From Sphingomonadales bacterium (GTDB taxonomy: Bacteria; Pseudomonadota; Alphaproteobacteria; Sphingomonadales; Sphingomonadaceae), in NCBI GenBank assembly GCA_028868535.1, contig JAGWUH010000007.1, positions 41,335 to 105,334 of the forward strand: a stretch of 64,000 nt of DNA. Direction: 5' to 3'. Positions 47,501 through 56,099 of the stretch are shown here, piece after piece. The translations under genes were made by a program, and so were the position numbers. Each line of letters opens with the position of its first letter. Within the stretch, counting starts at the first letter, position 1. Under the pieces are notes generated by a model. The model made no database searches. It saw nothing but the letters and a program-made list of their open reading frames with translations, and had not been told where the DNA came from.

Positions 47501-47528
47501 AGATATGTTAGCCGGATCGGGTTTCAAG
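47501..47528 (-). promoter_or_regulatory. Sigma-32 (RpoH)-type heat-shock promoter of hsp20
   Basis: On the minus strand, CTTGAAA (47522-47528) and CATATCT (47501-47507) are 14 bases apart, fitting the RpoH pattern. The start site would lie near 47494, giving the leader described above. The promoter partly overlaps the start of the grxC unit's upstream region on the other strand. Confidence 0.65.
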
Positions 47529-47561
47529 ACCCCCGCGAGGGGCAGGATCGCAAGGAATCCC

Positions 47562-47822
47562 ATGGCCAGAGTCGAGATCTACACCAAGTGGGGCTGCCCC
47601 TATTGCGTCCGGGCCAAGGCCCTGCTCGATCGCAAGGGCGTCGCCTATGAGGAGCATGACATCACCATGGGCGGCCCCCGGCGGGACGAGATGATGGCCC
47701 GCAAGCCGGATGCATGGACGGTGCCGCAGGTCTTCGTCGACGATGTCCCGCTGGGCGGCTGCGACGACATCCACGCGCTCGATCGCGACGGCAAGCTCGA
47801 CCCGCTGCTCGGCCTGGCCTGA
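47562..47822 (+). CDS. grxC: Glutaredoxin 3 (dithiol)
   Basis: 86 residues. The thioredoxin-fold start MARVEIYTKWGCPYCVRAKA carries the CPYC active site; TVPQVFVDDVPLGGCDD holds the cis-Pro and GG glutathione site. It reduces disulfides with glutathione. It is first in grxC - nitrilase - DUF1178, eight bases before the next start. Confidence 0.97.
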   Translation: MARVEIYTKWGCPYCVRAKALLDRKGVAYEEHDITMGGPRRDEMMARKPDAWTVPQVFVDDVPLGGCDDIHALDRDGKLDPLLGLA

Positions 47823-47830
47823 GCCCGCGC

Positions 47831-48670
47831 ATGACCAGGATCGCCATGCTGCAGATGACCTCGGGCATCGATCCCGCGGGCAATGCGCAGACCATCGCCG
47901 AAGCCGTCGCCCAGGCCGGCGCCAACGGCGCGGCGATGCTGTTCACGCCGGAGATGTCCGGCCTGATCGACCAGAAGCGCGCGCGCGCCGCCGCGCACAT
48001 CGTCCCCGAAGCGCAGGACCGCGTGCTGGCCGCCACGCGGGATGCCGCGGCGCGCAGCGGCGTCTGGGTGGCGCTCGGCTCGCTGGCGATCGCGCATGAC
48101 GATGCGGGCGAGGGCGCCCGTTGGGCCAATCGCAGTTTCGTGATCGACGGCTCGGGCGAGATCGTCGCCCGCTACGACAAGATCCACATGTTCGACGTCG
48201 ATCTCGCCACCGGCGAATCCTGGCGGGAATCGAACGCCTATGCGCCGGGGCGGGCGGCCGTCACGGTGGAGACGCCGGCCGGCCGCCTCGGCCTGGCGAT
48301 CTGCTACGACCTGCGCTTCCCGGCGCTGTTCGAGGCGCTCGGCCGCGCCCGCTGCGACGTGATCGCCATTCCTGCCGCCTTCACCGTGCCCACCGGGGCC
48401 GCCCACTGGCACCTGCTGCAGCGCGCCCGCGCGATCGAAGCCAGCGCGTATGTGGTATCCGCGGCGCAAGTCGGCCGGCACGAGGATGGCCGGGCCACGT
48501 ACGGCCACAGCCTCGTCGTCGATCCCTGGGGCGAAGTCGTGCTCGACATGGGCGGCGAGGCGGCCGGCCTCGGCTTCGCCGCGATCGATCCCGCGCGCAT
48601 CGCGGACGTGCGCCGGCAGCTTCCCAGTCTTGCCAATCGGCGCGACGTTCCTATCTCGCAAACGTTATGA
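47831..48670 (+). CDS. Carbon-nitrogen hydrolase family protein (Nit1-like)
   Basis: 279 residues. The Glu-Lys-Cys catalytic triad is visible: Glu in LFTPEMSGL, Lys in YDKIHMFDVDL, Cys in LGLAICYDLRFPALFEALGR. This matches the Nit1 branch, some members of which clear deaminated glutathione (metabolite repair), a fit with its glutaredoxin neighbour, though this is inferred. Its stop overlaps the DUF1178 start as ATGA. Confidence 0.93.
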   Translation: MTRIAMLQMTSGIDPAGNAQTIAEAVAQAGANGAAMLFTPEMSGLIDQKRARAAAHIVPEAQDRVLAATRDAAARSGVWVALGSLAIAHDDAGEGARWANRSFVIDGSGEIVARYDKIHMFDVDLATGESWRESNAYAPGRAAVTVETPAGRLGLAICYDLRFPALFEALGRARCDVIAIPAAFTVPTGAAHWHLLQRARAIEASAYVVSAAQVGRHEDGRATYGHSLVVDPWGEVVLDMGGEAAGLGFAAIDPARIADVRRQLPSLANRRDVPISQTL

Positions 48671-49149
48671 TCGTCTACGAACTCGAATGTCATGCGTCCG
48701 GGCACCGGTTCGAGGGCTGGTTCGCCTCCTCGGAGGATTTTTCCCGCCAGCAGGAAGGCGGGCTCCTGTCCTGCCCGATGTGCGGCTCCGCCGATGTCGC
48801 CAAGGCGCTGCAGGCGCCGCGCCTCACGCGCAAGGGCAACCAGAAGGGCGAGGCCCGCGTTCCCGCGACCGCGCCCGCACTCCAGGCGATGACCGCGCCG
48901 GCGCCGCTGCCGCCGCAGATGGTGGCGATGCTGCGCGCCGCCGCCAAGGTGCAGGCGGAAGCGCTCAAGTCCTCGCAATGGGTCGGCGATCGCTTCGCCG
49001 AGGATGCCCGCGCCATGCATTATGGCGACAAGGAGCACGCCGCGATCCACGGCCGCGCCTCGGGCGAGGAGGTGAAGGCGCTGATCGAAGAAGGCGTGGA
49101 AATCGCCCCGGTCCTGTTCCCGATCGCCCCGCCCGACGAGGTCAATTGA
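48667..49149 (+). CDS. DUF1178 family protein
   Basis: 160 residues. The start MIVYELECHASGHRFEGWFA is the family mark, with a zinc-ribbon-like CPMCG and an upstream Cys-x-x-x-x-His. The C-terminal part carries MHYGDKEHAAIHGRASGEEV. Function unknown; it is almost always beside grxC and the nitrilase gene in this class, so a shared role is inferred. Overlaps the preceding gene by four bases. Confidence 0.93.
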   Translation: MIVYELECHASGHRFEGWFASSEDFSRQQEGGLLSCPMCGSADVAKALQAPRLTRKGNQKGEARVPATAPALQAMTAPAPLPPQMVAMLRAAAKVQAEALKSSQWVGDRFAEDARAMHYGDKEHAAIHGRASGEEVKALIEEGVEIAPVLFPIAPPDEVN

Positions 49150-49198
49150 CCCTTTCGGCGTTGCCAGTGCGCCGCCACAGCCCTAAGACGCGCCCGCT

Positions 49199-49275
49199 GC
49201 GCCCGTAGCTCAGCAGGATAGAGCACCAGATTCCTAATCTGGGGGCCATGGGTTCGAATCCCGTCGGGCGCACCA
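49199..49275 (+). tRNA. tRNA-Arg (anticodon CCT)
   Basis: A 77-nt cloverleaf with acceptor stem GCGCCCG/CGGGCGC and encoded CCA. The anticodon stem CCAGA/TCTGG encloses TTCCTAA with anticodon CCT, reading AGG. The T arm is GGTTCGAATCC. Confidence 0.97.
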
Positions 49276-49505
49276 ATTGAACTTGCCGGGCGATGCCTGC
49301 CGCAGGGACCGGCGTCGCCACGGTCGCCGCACCGGAAAACGGATCGTCGTAAAACCGTCTCCTGGTCGCGTTGGCCACGCCGCCGTGCCATGCCCGCATC
49401 GGGCGATCCCGATTTGGCACGCGGGCACAGCCAAAAGCACTTGCGATTGGGAATTAATATTCCACACTACGATTTGTATTCGGGCATCTCAGTGGAGCAG
49501 CGGCG

Positions 49506-50123
49506 ATGAAGGCGAAGTCAGCATTTTTGGCAGCAGTGGGGATGCTCGGGCTCCTGGGCGCGGCGGCCCCGGCACATGCGGCCTACGTGATCGACATCAC
49601 GCAGTCCGGCAGCGACGTCGTCGCCGCGGGCAGCGGCACCTGGCACTTCCAGCCGCTGAGCTTCCAGGGTTTCGCCATGCCGCTGCAGGTGGGCATCAAT
49701 CCCGCGGCCGGCTATTTCGGCGCCGGCTCGATTGACACTTACGGCGATTATTACGGTCCGGTGAGCGGACCCACCTCGTTCGGCTCGGGCGGCTTCACCG
49801 CGGCGTCGTCGACGAGCGGTTCCTCCGCCGGCGTCTCCGGCGCCACCGGGCAGATCATCATTCCGGGCGGCTATGCCGACAGCGCCGCCACCGTCGCGGG
49901 CCTTACCGTGTGGAACAACGCCACCATCGCCAGCCTCGGCCTGAACCCCGGCACCTACGTGTGGAACTGGGCCGACGATTCGCTCACCCTGAACATTCAG
50001 GGCGGCGGCGCCGGCGCCGTGCCCGAGCCGTCGACCTGGGCGTTCATGCTCACCGGCTTCGCGTTCGTCGGCCTGGCGATGCGCCGGCGGTCGGCGGTCC
50101 GGACGACCGTCCGCTACGCCTGA
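49506..50123 (+). CDS. PEPxxWA-CTERM sorting-domain protein
   Basis: 205 residues. Signal peptide MKAKSAFLAAVGMLGLLGAA, cleavage near AHA. The mature domain is Gly/Ser/Thr-rich and beta-like with no known enzyme motif. The C-terminus has VPEPSTWAFMLTGFAFVGLA and a basic MRRRS tail, the exosortase sorting signal. It is unrelated in its body to the other PEP-CTERM protein here. A strong terminator follows. Confidence 0.88.
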   Translation: MKAKSAFLAAVGMLGLLGAAAPAHAAYVIDITQSGSDVVAAGSGTWHFQPLSFQGFAMPLQVGINPAAGYFGAGSIDTYGDYYGPVSGPTSFGSGGFTAASSTSGSSAGVSGATGQIIIPGGYADSAATVAGLTVWNNATIASLGLNPGTYVWNWADDSLTLNIQGGGAGAVPEPSTWAFMLTGFAFVGLAMRRRSAVRTTVRYA

Positions 50124-50145
50124 CGGATTCCTCGCGATTCCGAAG

Positions 50146-50174
50146 CGCCGTCGCTCAGGGAGCGGCGGCGTTTT
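50146..50174 (+). terminator. Rho-independent terminator after PEP-CTERM gene
   Basis: An 11-bp stem CGCCGTCGCTC / GAGCGGCGGCG (one T-G pair, loop AGG) at 50146-50170 is followed by TTTT. It starts 22 bases past the stop. Confidence 0.8.
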
Positions 50175-50222
50175 CGCGTCCGGCCTAGACGGCCCGAGGG
50201 GGCAGTCGGCGCGCGGGGCGCG

Positions 50223-50462
50223 TCAGTCGCGGATGTCGGGGTTCACAGGCCGCTGGTCGGTCAGGCGCCGGGTCCGCGGGCGGATGTGCAGGTTCAGCCA
50301 GATCTGGAACAGCCAGTTCGCCTGCCGCCGCAGTTCCCTGCGTTCGCGCCGCCGCGCCGATCGCTTGCTCCGGGGCACCACCACGTCGTGCCAGTACAAG
50401 GCAACGCCCGTCGCGATGACCGCGAACAGCAAGCCGATGAGCAGCACGTCACCGAGAATCAT
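50223..50462 (-). CDS. Small single-span membrane protein
   Basis: 79 residues. An N-terminal membrane helix (MILGDVLLIGLLFAVIATGV) is followed by a very basic segment (RSKRSARRRERRELRRQ) and a helix NWLFQIWLNLHIRPRTRR. AAGGAT upstream of the ATG supports the start. No family is recognised. The basic tail should sit in the cytoplasm and could bind nucleic acid or lipid head groups. Confidence 0.65.
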   Translation of the reverse strand: MILGDVLLIGLLFAVIATGVALYWHDVVVPRSKRSARRRERRELRRQANWLFQIWLNLHIRPRTRRLTDQRPVNPDIRD

Positions 50463-50709
50463 GCACCATCCTTCCGGATAACCGATCCTCCCCGCGGCAG
50501 GATGCCCCTCCCGGGCGGCAAGGTCCAGAGTTTCCCTGTCTCGTTTCGGGACGCCGGGCGATTTACTGACCGGATCGTGGCGACAATTCCGCCGTCTTCT
50601 CCGGCATGATATGCCGTCGGCTCAAGCGGGCGATTCGCACGGCGGATGGCCGCGATGGGGCATCCCGCGCCGCCGCTTTGCGGTCGGGAGAGCCGGTGGG
50701 GGCAATCGG

Positions 50710-51078
50710 ATGCTGTTCTATCTGCCGTTGTGCTGGATGAACTTTCACAAGCCGCGCCGCAGCTCGGTGCACAACGCCGGCGCCGCGCTGGTGGGGCGGT
50801 GTACCTGGTGCGGCAAGCGGGTGGTTCGTGTCGGTCCCAAGCGCTGGAAGCTGCGCGTGGCCCGCGGTTCGCAGGTGCGCGGCGTTTCGCAGCGCCGCCG
50901 TGATGCCGCCGAATATGTCGAGCATCTGCTCAGCGGCACGGTCTCGCCGCCGCGACAGGAACTGTTCGATGCGATGTGGGAAGCCGGCTATCGCCCGAAA
51001 ACGGTGCCTTCGTCGCGGCTCCGCCATCACCACGCCCCGACACCGCCCGCGTTCCCGGACGAGCAGCTGGCCCCTTGA
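50710..51078 (+). CDS. Small zinc-ribbon-like hypothetical protein
   Basis: 122 residues from the ATG at 50710. MLFYLPLCWMNFHKPRRSSV is followed by a CTWCGK knuckle and KRVVRVGPKRWKLRV. Only one Cys pair is obvious, with Cys8 and His as other possible ligands. It is not assigned to a family. The C-terminal part is helical and basic. No strong ribosome binding site was found, so the start is uncertain. Confidence 0.5.
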   Translation: MLFYLPLCWMNFHKPRRSSVHNAGAALVGRCTWCGKRVVRVGPKRWKLRVARGSQVRGVSQRRRDAAEYVEHLLSGTVSPPRQELFDAMWEAGYRPKTVPSSRLRHHHAPTPPAFPDEQLAP

Positions 51079-51090
51079 TGCGCCCGGGCG

Positions 51091-51453
51091 TTACCCGGCG
51101 CGGCGGGCCTGCCTGAGCATGCTGCGCAGGATGCGGCCCTTGCTCAGCGTTCCGGCCTGCTCGCGGCCGGCCAGTTCGGCGGGGCTCATGCTCGCCACCT
51201 GCATCTCCGCGAATGAATAGCCGCTGGCCCAGTCGTCGCTCTTGCTGGCGAACCGGTCCATCGCGCCGTTTTCCAGCTTGCGGATCATGGCGTCGTGCGC
51301 GCGTTCAAGGCTCCAGTTCGCCGCCCATTCGCGATGTTCGGCAAATTGCTCCGCGGCGCGGCCGATGCTGGCCGGCGTCACCTCGATGCCGAAGCTGCCC
51401 AGCAGCCTGATCGCCGCCACCTTGTCGACATCCCAATAGGCCCGGTCGCTCAT
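51091..51453 (-). CDS. Conserved hypothetical protein
   Basis: 120 residues. A perfect AAGGAGG precedes the ATG at 51453, so the gene is well supported. The sequence (MSDRAYWDVDKVAAIRLLGS; FAEMQVASMSPAELAGREQA) is helical, with no membrane segment and no motif I recognise. It is divergent from the molybdopterin enzyme gene and converges on the zinc-ribbon protein. Confidence 0.7.
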   Translation of the reverse strand: MSDRAYWDVDKVAAIRLLGSFGIEVTPASIGRAAEQFAEHREWAANWSLERAHDAMIRKLENGAMDRFASKSDDWASGYSFAEMQVASMSPAELAGREQAGTLSKGRILRSMLRQARRAG

Positions 51454-51631
51454 CGCTTTGCCTCCTTGCCGCACCATCGCTGGCGGATCGCCCAAGTCAA
51501 GCCGCCCGGACCGGTTGTCCGCCGCCTTGCGCGGGACGCCACCGGGATGCGCACGCGCCCCGGCTTGACCGACGCGGCCATCCCCGCGAATGCGGCTTGC
51601 GCCGATCGCCCTGCGGCATATCCCTGCGGGC

Positions 51632-53803
51632 ATGGCCACGCGCACCGTCCGCACCTTCTGCCGCAACTGCAGTGCGCTTTGCGCGATGGAACTGGACATC
51701 GTCGACGGCAAACCGCTCCGCGCCCGCGCCGATGGCCGCCTGTCCCCCTATGGCGCCTATCTTTGCCCCAAGGGCGTCGCCTCGATCGAATTCCACAACG
51801 GGGCGGAAGGGCGGCTGCTCGCCAGCCTGGCGCGCTCCGGCGGTGTCCTCCAGCCGATCCCCACCGACCGGGCCCTGGTCGAGATCGGCGATCGCCTCGC
51901 CGCCATCGTCGCCGCGCATGGCCCGCGCAGCGTCGCCGTGTACCACGGCACCGGCGCCTATCGCAGCGTGCTCGGCGGATTGATGGAGCGCGCCTTCGTC
52001 GCCGCGCTCGGCACCCCCAACTTCTTCTCGACGATGACGATCGACCAGTCGGCGAAGTGGGTGACGATGGCACGCATGGGCACGATGGCCAGCGGCCGCC
52101 ACGCGATGCGCGATGCCGATTGCATGGTGCTGGCCGGCGGCAACCCTTTGGTCAGCCACCAGGGCGCCCCCTTCGCGCTGGCCGAGAGCGGCGCCCCCGC
52201 CCGCGCGTTCGAGGCGCTGAAGGCACGCGGCGGCCGCCTCGTCCTCGTCGATCCGCGCCGCACCGAGACCGCCCGCTTCGCCGATCTCCACATCCAGCCC
52301 CGCCCCGGCGAGGATGCCGCGATCTTCGCCGCCATCGCCCACATTCTGCTCCGTGACGAAACCTTCAAGGCCGATTTCGTCGCCCGCCACTGCGCCAATC
52401 TCGATGCCCTGCGCGCCGCCGTCGCCCCGTTCACCCCCGAACTGGCCGCCGCCCGCGCCGATGTCCCGGTGGCGGCGATCGAGACCGCTGCGCGCTGGCT
52501 GGGGGAGGCGCGGCGGCCACTTGTCGGCTCGGGCACCGGCCCGTCGATGGCCGCGCATTCCAACCTCGCGGACCACATGATCGAGACGGTCAACGTCCTT
52601 GCCGGCGGCTACCGCCGCGCCGGCGATGCCGTGCGCAACCCCGGCACGCTGCGCCCCAAGGTCGCGCGCGAGATGGCGGTGCCTCCCTCACGTAGCTGGG
52701 AGCAGGGGCCGAAATGCCTGTCGCGCGATGTCGGCCCGCTGTTCGGCGAATTCCCCGCCGCGCTGCTCCCTGACGAGATCACCGTCGATCACCCCGACCG
52801 CATCCGCGCGCTGATCGTGTTCGGCGGCGACCCGCTGGTCGCGGTCGGCGATCCCGCCCATGCGCTCCCCGCGTTCCAGGGCCTCGACCTGCTCGTCTCG
52901 CTCGATGCGCGCCTGAACGAGACCGCGAAACACGCCGATTACGTGATCGCCGCCTCGCAAGGCTTCGAGCGCGCCGAGCTTACCATCCCCGGCGACAGCC
53001 TGTTCCCCGAACCTTTCGTGCAATACTCGCCCGCGCTCGTCGAAAGGCCCGGCGACGTCATCGACGACTGGGAATTCTTCTGGTCGATCGCCGCGCGCAT
53101 GGGCCTGCCGCTGACCTTCAAGTTCTGGACCTACGGCCTGCGGTTTGAGGACGTACAGCCGAGCCTCCCGCTCAGCCTCGCCGACCGGCCCGACCCGGAG
53201 GCCCTCTACCGCTTCCTGTGCCGGGACAGCGCGGTCCCGTTCGACGACCTGCTCGCCAATCCCGGCGGCGTCCGCCCCGATCTTCCCCCGCACATCGTCC
53301 AGCCCGCGCCGGAAGGCTGGAGCGGCCGCCTCGATCTCTGCCCGCCCGAAGTCGCCGCCGAACTCTCGGTGGTCCGCGCCGAACCGCCCGATCCCGCGCC
53401 CCTGCGCCTCACCTGCCGCCGCGTGCTCCATGCGCTCAACGGCGCCTATCGCGATTCCCGCCACAACCGCCGCCTCCACCCGGTCAACCACGCCTGGATG
53501 CATCCCGCCGACATGGCGGCCCTCGGCATCGCCGACGATACCCTCGTCGAGATCGCCTCGGCGCACGGCCGGATCCGCGCCGTCGCCCGCGCCGAGGACC
53601 GCCTGCGCCCCGGCGTCGTGTCGATGACCCACATGTTCGGCCCGCTGTTCGGCGGCCCCGATCCCCGCGCGGAAGGGGGCAGCAACGTCGGCCAGCTCAC
53701 CTCGTTGACCGCGGACCTCCAGACGATCAACTTCATGCCCAAATTCTCCGGCGTCGGCATCACCGTCCGCCCGCTGGAGCGCCACGAGGGGAGAGCGCCA
53801 TGA
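51632..53803 (+). CDS. Molybdopterin oxidoreductase family protein
   Basis: 723 residues. The N-terminus binds a [4Fe-4S] cluster: Cys10, Cys13, Cys17 and Cys45 (FCRNCSALC and YLCPKG). The middle part (GVLQPI, LVDPRRTETARFADLHIQPR, GEDAAIFAAIAHILLRD) and the C-terminal half (KHADYVIAASQGFERAELTI; GVVSMTHMFGPLFGG) are typical of the bis-MGD family related to formate dehydrogenase and nitrate reductase. No twin-Arg signal is seen, so it is likely cytoplasmic. No electron-transfer or chaperone subunit is adjacent. The substrate is unknown. Its stop overlaps the NTF2-like start as ATGA, so the two work together. Confidence 0.9.
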   Translation: MATRTVRTFCRNCSALCAMELDIVDGKPLRARADGRLSPYGAYLCPKGVASIEFHNGAEGRLLASLARSGGVLQPIPTDRALVEIGDRLAAIVAAHGPRSVAVYHGTGAYRSVLGGLMERAFVAALGTPNFFSTMTIDQSAKWVTMARMGTMASGRHAMRDADCMVLAGGNPLVSHQGAPFALAESGAPARAFEALKARGGRLVLVDPRRTETARFADLHIQPRPGEDAAIFAAIAHILLRDETFKADFVARHCANLDALRAAVAPFTPELAAARADVPVAAIETAARWLGEARRPLVGSGTGPSMAAHSNLADHMIETVNVLAGGYRRAGDAVRNPGTLRPKVAREMAVPPSRSWEQGPKCLSRDVGPLFGEFPAALLPDEITVDHPDRIRALIVFGGDPLVAVGDPAHALPAFQGLDLLVSLDARLNETAKHADYVIAASQGFERAELTIPGDSLFPEPFVQYSPALVERPGDVIDDWEFFWSIAARMGLPLTFKFWTYGLRFEDVQPSLPLSLADRPDPEALYRFLCRDSAVPFDDLLANPGGVRPDLPPHIVQPAPEGWSGRLDLCPPEVAAELSVVRAEPPDPAPLRLTCRRVLHALNGAYRDSRHNRRLHPVNHAWMHPADMAALGIADDTLVEIASAHGRIRAVARAEDRLRPGVVSMTHMFGPLFGGPDPRAEGGSNVGQLTSLTADLQTINFMPKFSGVGITVRPLERHEGRAP

Positions 53804-54336
53804 CCACGCCCACCAGCCAGATCCTCGCCGAGCTCGCCGATCGCGAGGCGATCCGCGAATGCCTGTGCCGCTATTCGCGCGGCGTCGACCGGCTCGACGC
53901 CGACATGCTCCGCTCGGCCTACTGGCCCGATGCCATCGACAATCACCTCGCCTTCACCGGCAACACCGAGGAGTTCATCGCCTGGTCGTTCCCGATCATG
54001 GGCACGATGGACCAGACCATGCACCTGATCGGCAACGTGCTGATGACCCTCCACGGCGCGACCGCCGACGTCGAGAGCTACTTCTACGGCTATCACCGCG
54101 TGAACACGCCCGAAGGCAGGAAGGACGTGATCGGCGCCGGCCGCTACATCGATCGCCTCGAAAAGCGCGGCGAGGAATGGCGCATCAAGGAGCGGATGGT
54201 GCTCACCGACTGGTATCGCGAATATCCCGATTCCGCCGATTGGGAGGCCGGCATGATGGGCATGGTCGGCGATGCCATGCCGATGGGCCGGCGCGCCCCC
54301 GACGATCCCAGCTACACCCGCATCGCGCTGCGCTGA
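53800..54336 (+). CDS. NTF2-like (SnoaL-type) protein
   Basis: 178 residues. LADREAIRECLCRYSRGVDR is the start of a cone-shaped NTF2/SnoaL fold; GAGRYIDRLEKRGEEWRIKE is its last strand pair. Such domains are enzymes or ligand-binding proteins in steroid, polyketide and aromatic degradation. Translational coupling to the molybdopterin enzyme suggests it acts on the same or next substrate. Confidence 0.85.
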   Translation: MTTPTSQILAELADREAIRECLCRYSRGVDRLDADMLRSAYWPDAIDNHLAFTGNTEEFIAWSFPIMGTMDQTMHLIGNVLMTLHGATADVESYFYGYHRVNTPEGRKDVIGAGRYIDRLEKRGEEWRIKERMVLTDWYREYPDSADWEAGMMGMVGDAMPMGRRAPDDPSYTRIALR

Positions 54337-54423
54337 TCGCCTCCGGCCGCAAACAGGCTGGGAACCGCCGCGCAATCCTGTCATTCCGCCTTCAGACAGG
54401 GAAGGCAGGGCAGGAGCGCGCGC

Positions 54424-55326
54424 ATGAATCAGGCCGGGGTGAAGGTGTCGACGCTGGTCGCGATCGACAGCATCGGCGGCTTCCACGCCGAGATCGATCC
54501 CCTCGGTGCAGAACTCCACCGCCTCCGCGACGGCGAGGGGCGCGACCTGCTGTGGGATGGCGATCCCACCTTCTGGACCGGCCGCGCCCCGATCCTGTTC
54601 CCGATCGTCGGCGCCCTGCGCGACGACGGCTACAGCTATCGCGGCCGCCGCTACGCGCTGCCCAAGCACGGCTTCGCCCGCTGCCGCACCTGGGCGCTGC
54701 TCGACCAGCAACCGGACAGCGCCACTCTCGGGCTCTCCGCCGACGACGAGACCCGGGCCGCCTACCCCTTCGATTTCGACCTGCGCATCACCTTCGCGGT
54801 CGCCACCGCCGCGCTGGCGATGACGGCGACCGTCGCCAACACCGGGGATGCCGTCATGCCGTTCAGCTTCGGCTTCCACCCGGCGCTGCGCTGGCCTTTC
54901 TCCGCCGCCACCCGCGACGATCACCGCCTGCGCTTCGATCGCGAAGAGCGCGCCGATATCGCCCGGATCGACGCCGCCGGCCTCGTCGCCCGCCGCGAAC
55001 CCACCCCGGTCCGGGGCCGCGACCTGCCGCTGGCGGACAGCCTGTTCACCGACGACGCGCTGATCTTCGCCCCGGTCCACAGCCACGGGCTCGATTACGG
55101 CGTGCCGGGCGGCGAGCAGCTTCGCGTCGAATTCCCGGACTTCCCCGATCTCGGCGTGTGGACCAAGCCCGGCGCCGGCTATCTCTGCCTGGAACCGTGG
55201 CTCGGCCACGCTGACCCGGTCGAGCCTTATGGCGAAATCTTCGCCAAGCCCGGCATCTGCACGCTGCAGCCGGGCCAGTCCTGGCAGGCGACGATGACCA
55301 TCTCCCTGCAACCGGCGGCGGCGTGA
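54424..55326 (+). CDS. Aldose 1-epimerase family protein (LacX-like)
   Basis: 300 residues. The catalytic pair can be placed: His in LPKHGFARCR and the conserved His in FGFHPALRW, with a Glu in LCLEPWLG. Members convert alpha and beta anomers of sugars; LacX-type forms have broad or unknown substrates. It is first in a three-gene unit with an SDR and a glycosidase: its stop overlaps the SDR start as GTGA. Confidence 0.9.
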   Translation: MNQAGVKVSTLVAIDSIGGFHAEIDPLGAELHRLRDGEGRDLLWDGDPTFWTGRAPILFPIVGALRDDGYSYRGRRYALPKHGFARCRTWALLDQQPDSATLGLSADDETRAAYPFDFDLRITFAVATAALAMTATVANTGDAVMPFSFGFHPALRWPFSAATRDDHRLRFDREERADIARIDAAGLVARREPTPVRGRDLPLADSLFTDDALIFAPVHSHGLDYGVPGGEQLRVEFPDFPDLGVWTKPGAGYLCLEPWLGHADPVEPYGEIFAKPGICTLQPGQSWQATMTISLQPAAA

Positions 55327-56099
55327 CGATGTCGCGCCGCGTCGCCCTCGTCACCGGCGCCGAATCAGGCATCGGCGCCGCCTGCGCCCGCACCCTCGCC
55401 CGCAACGGCCACGACATCGGCGTGCTCTACTACCAGGACGACGCGCTGGCCGAAGCCACGCTCGCCGCCGTCGTCGAGGCCGGGGGTAGGGGGGTCACCG
55501 TCCGCGCCGACGTCTCGCAGGAGCACGAGGTCGAATCCGCCTACGACACCGTCGTCGCCGCACTCGGCCCGCCCACCGTGCTGGTGAACTCCGCCGGCAT
55601 CAACCAGTCCGGCGTCACCGTCGCCGCCATGTCGTTCGCGCAATGGAAGCACATGTTCGGCGCCGATCTCGACGGCGCCTTCCTCACCTCGCGCCGCTTC
55701 GTGCGGGAACTGGCCAAGGTCAAGGCCCCCTCCGGCCGCATCGTCAACATCTCGTCGATCCATGCCGAGGACGTCCGCGCCGGCGCCGCCGATTACTGCG
55801 CCGCCAAGGGCGCGCTGCGCCGCCTCACCGAAACGCTCAGCCTCGAGGTCGCGCGCGCCGGCATCACCGTCAACGCCGTCGCCCCCGGCATGATCCTCAC
55901 CCCGATGAACGCTCGCGCCGTCAGCGATGCCGACTGGCGCCGCAAGCTCGAGGCCGACATCCCCATCGGCCGCGCCGGCACCGCGGAAGAGGTCGCGGAA
56001 CTCGTCGCCTTCCTCGCCTCGGACAAGGCCGCCTACATCACCGGCGCCACCCTGACGATCGACGGCGGCCTGTCGCTGCTGCTGGCGCTGGGCGCGTGA
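55323..56099 (+). CDS. Short-chain dehydrogenase/reductase
   Basis: 258 residues from a GTG at 55323, or ATG at 55329. The nucleotide loop TGAESGIG, NSAG, catalytic Ser in NISSIHA and Tyr-x3-Lys in YCAAKGALRR are intact. It is a classical SDR. Its place between an epimerase and a glycosidase suggests a sugar substrate. The stop overlaps the next ATG as TGATG. Confidence 0.92.
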   Translation: MTMSRRVALVTGAESGIGAACARTLARNGHDIGVLYYQDDALAEATLAAVVEAGGRGVTVRADVSQEHEVESAYDTVVAALGPPTVLVNSAGINQSGVTVAAMSFAQWKHMFGADLDGAFLTSRRFVRELAKVKAPSGRIVNISSIHAEDVRAGAADYCAAKGALRRLTETLSLEVARAGITVNAVAPGMILTPMNARAVSDADWRRKLEADIPIGRAGTAEEVAELVAFLASDKAAYITGATLTIDGGLSLLLALGA

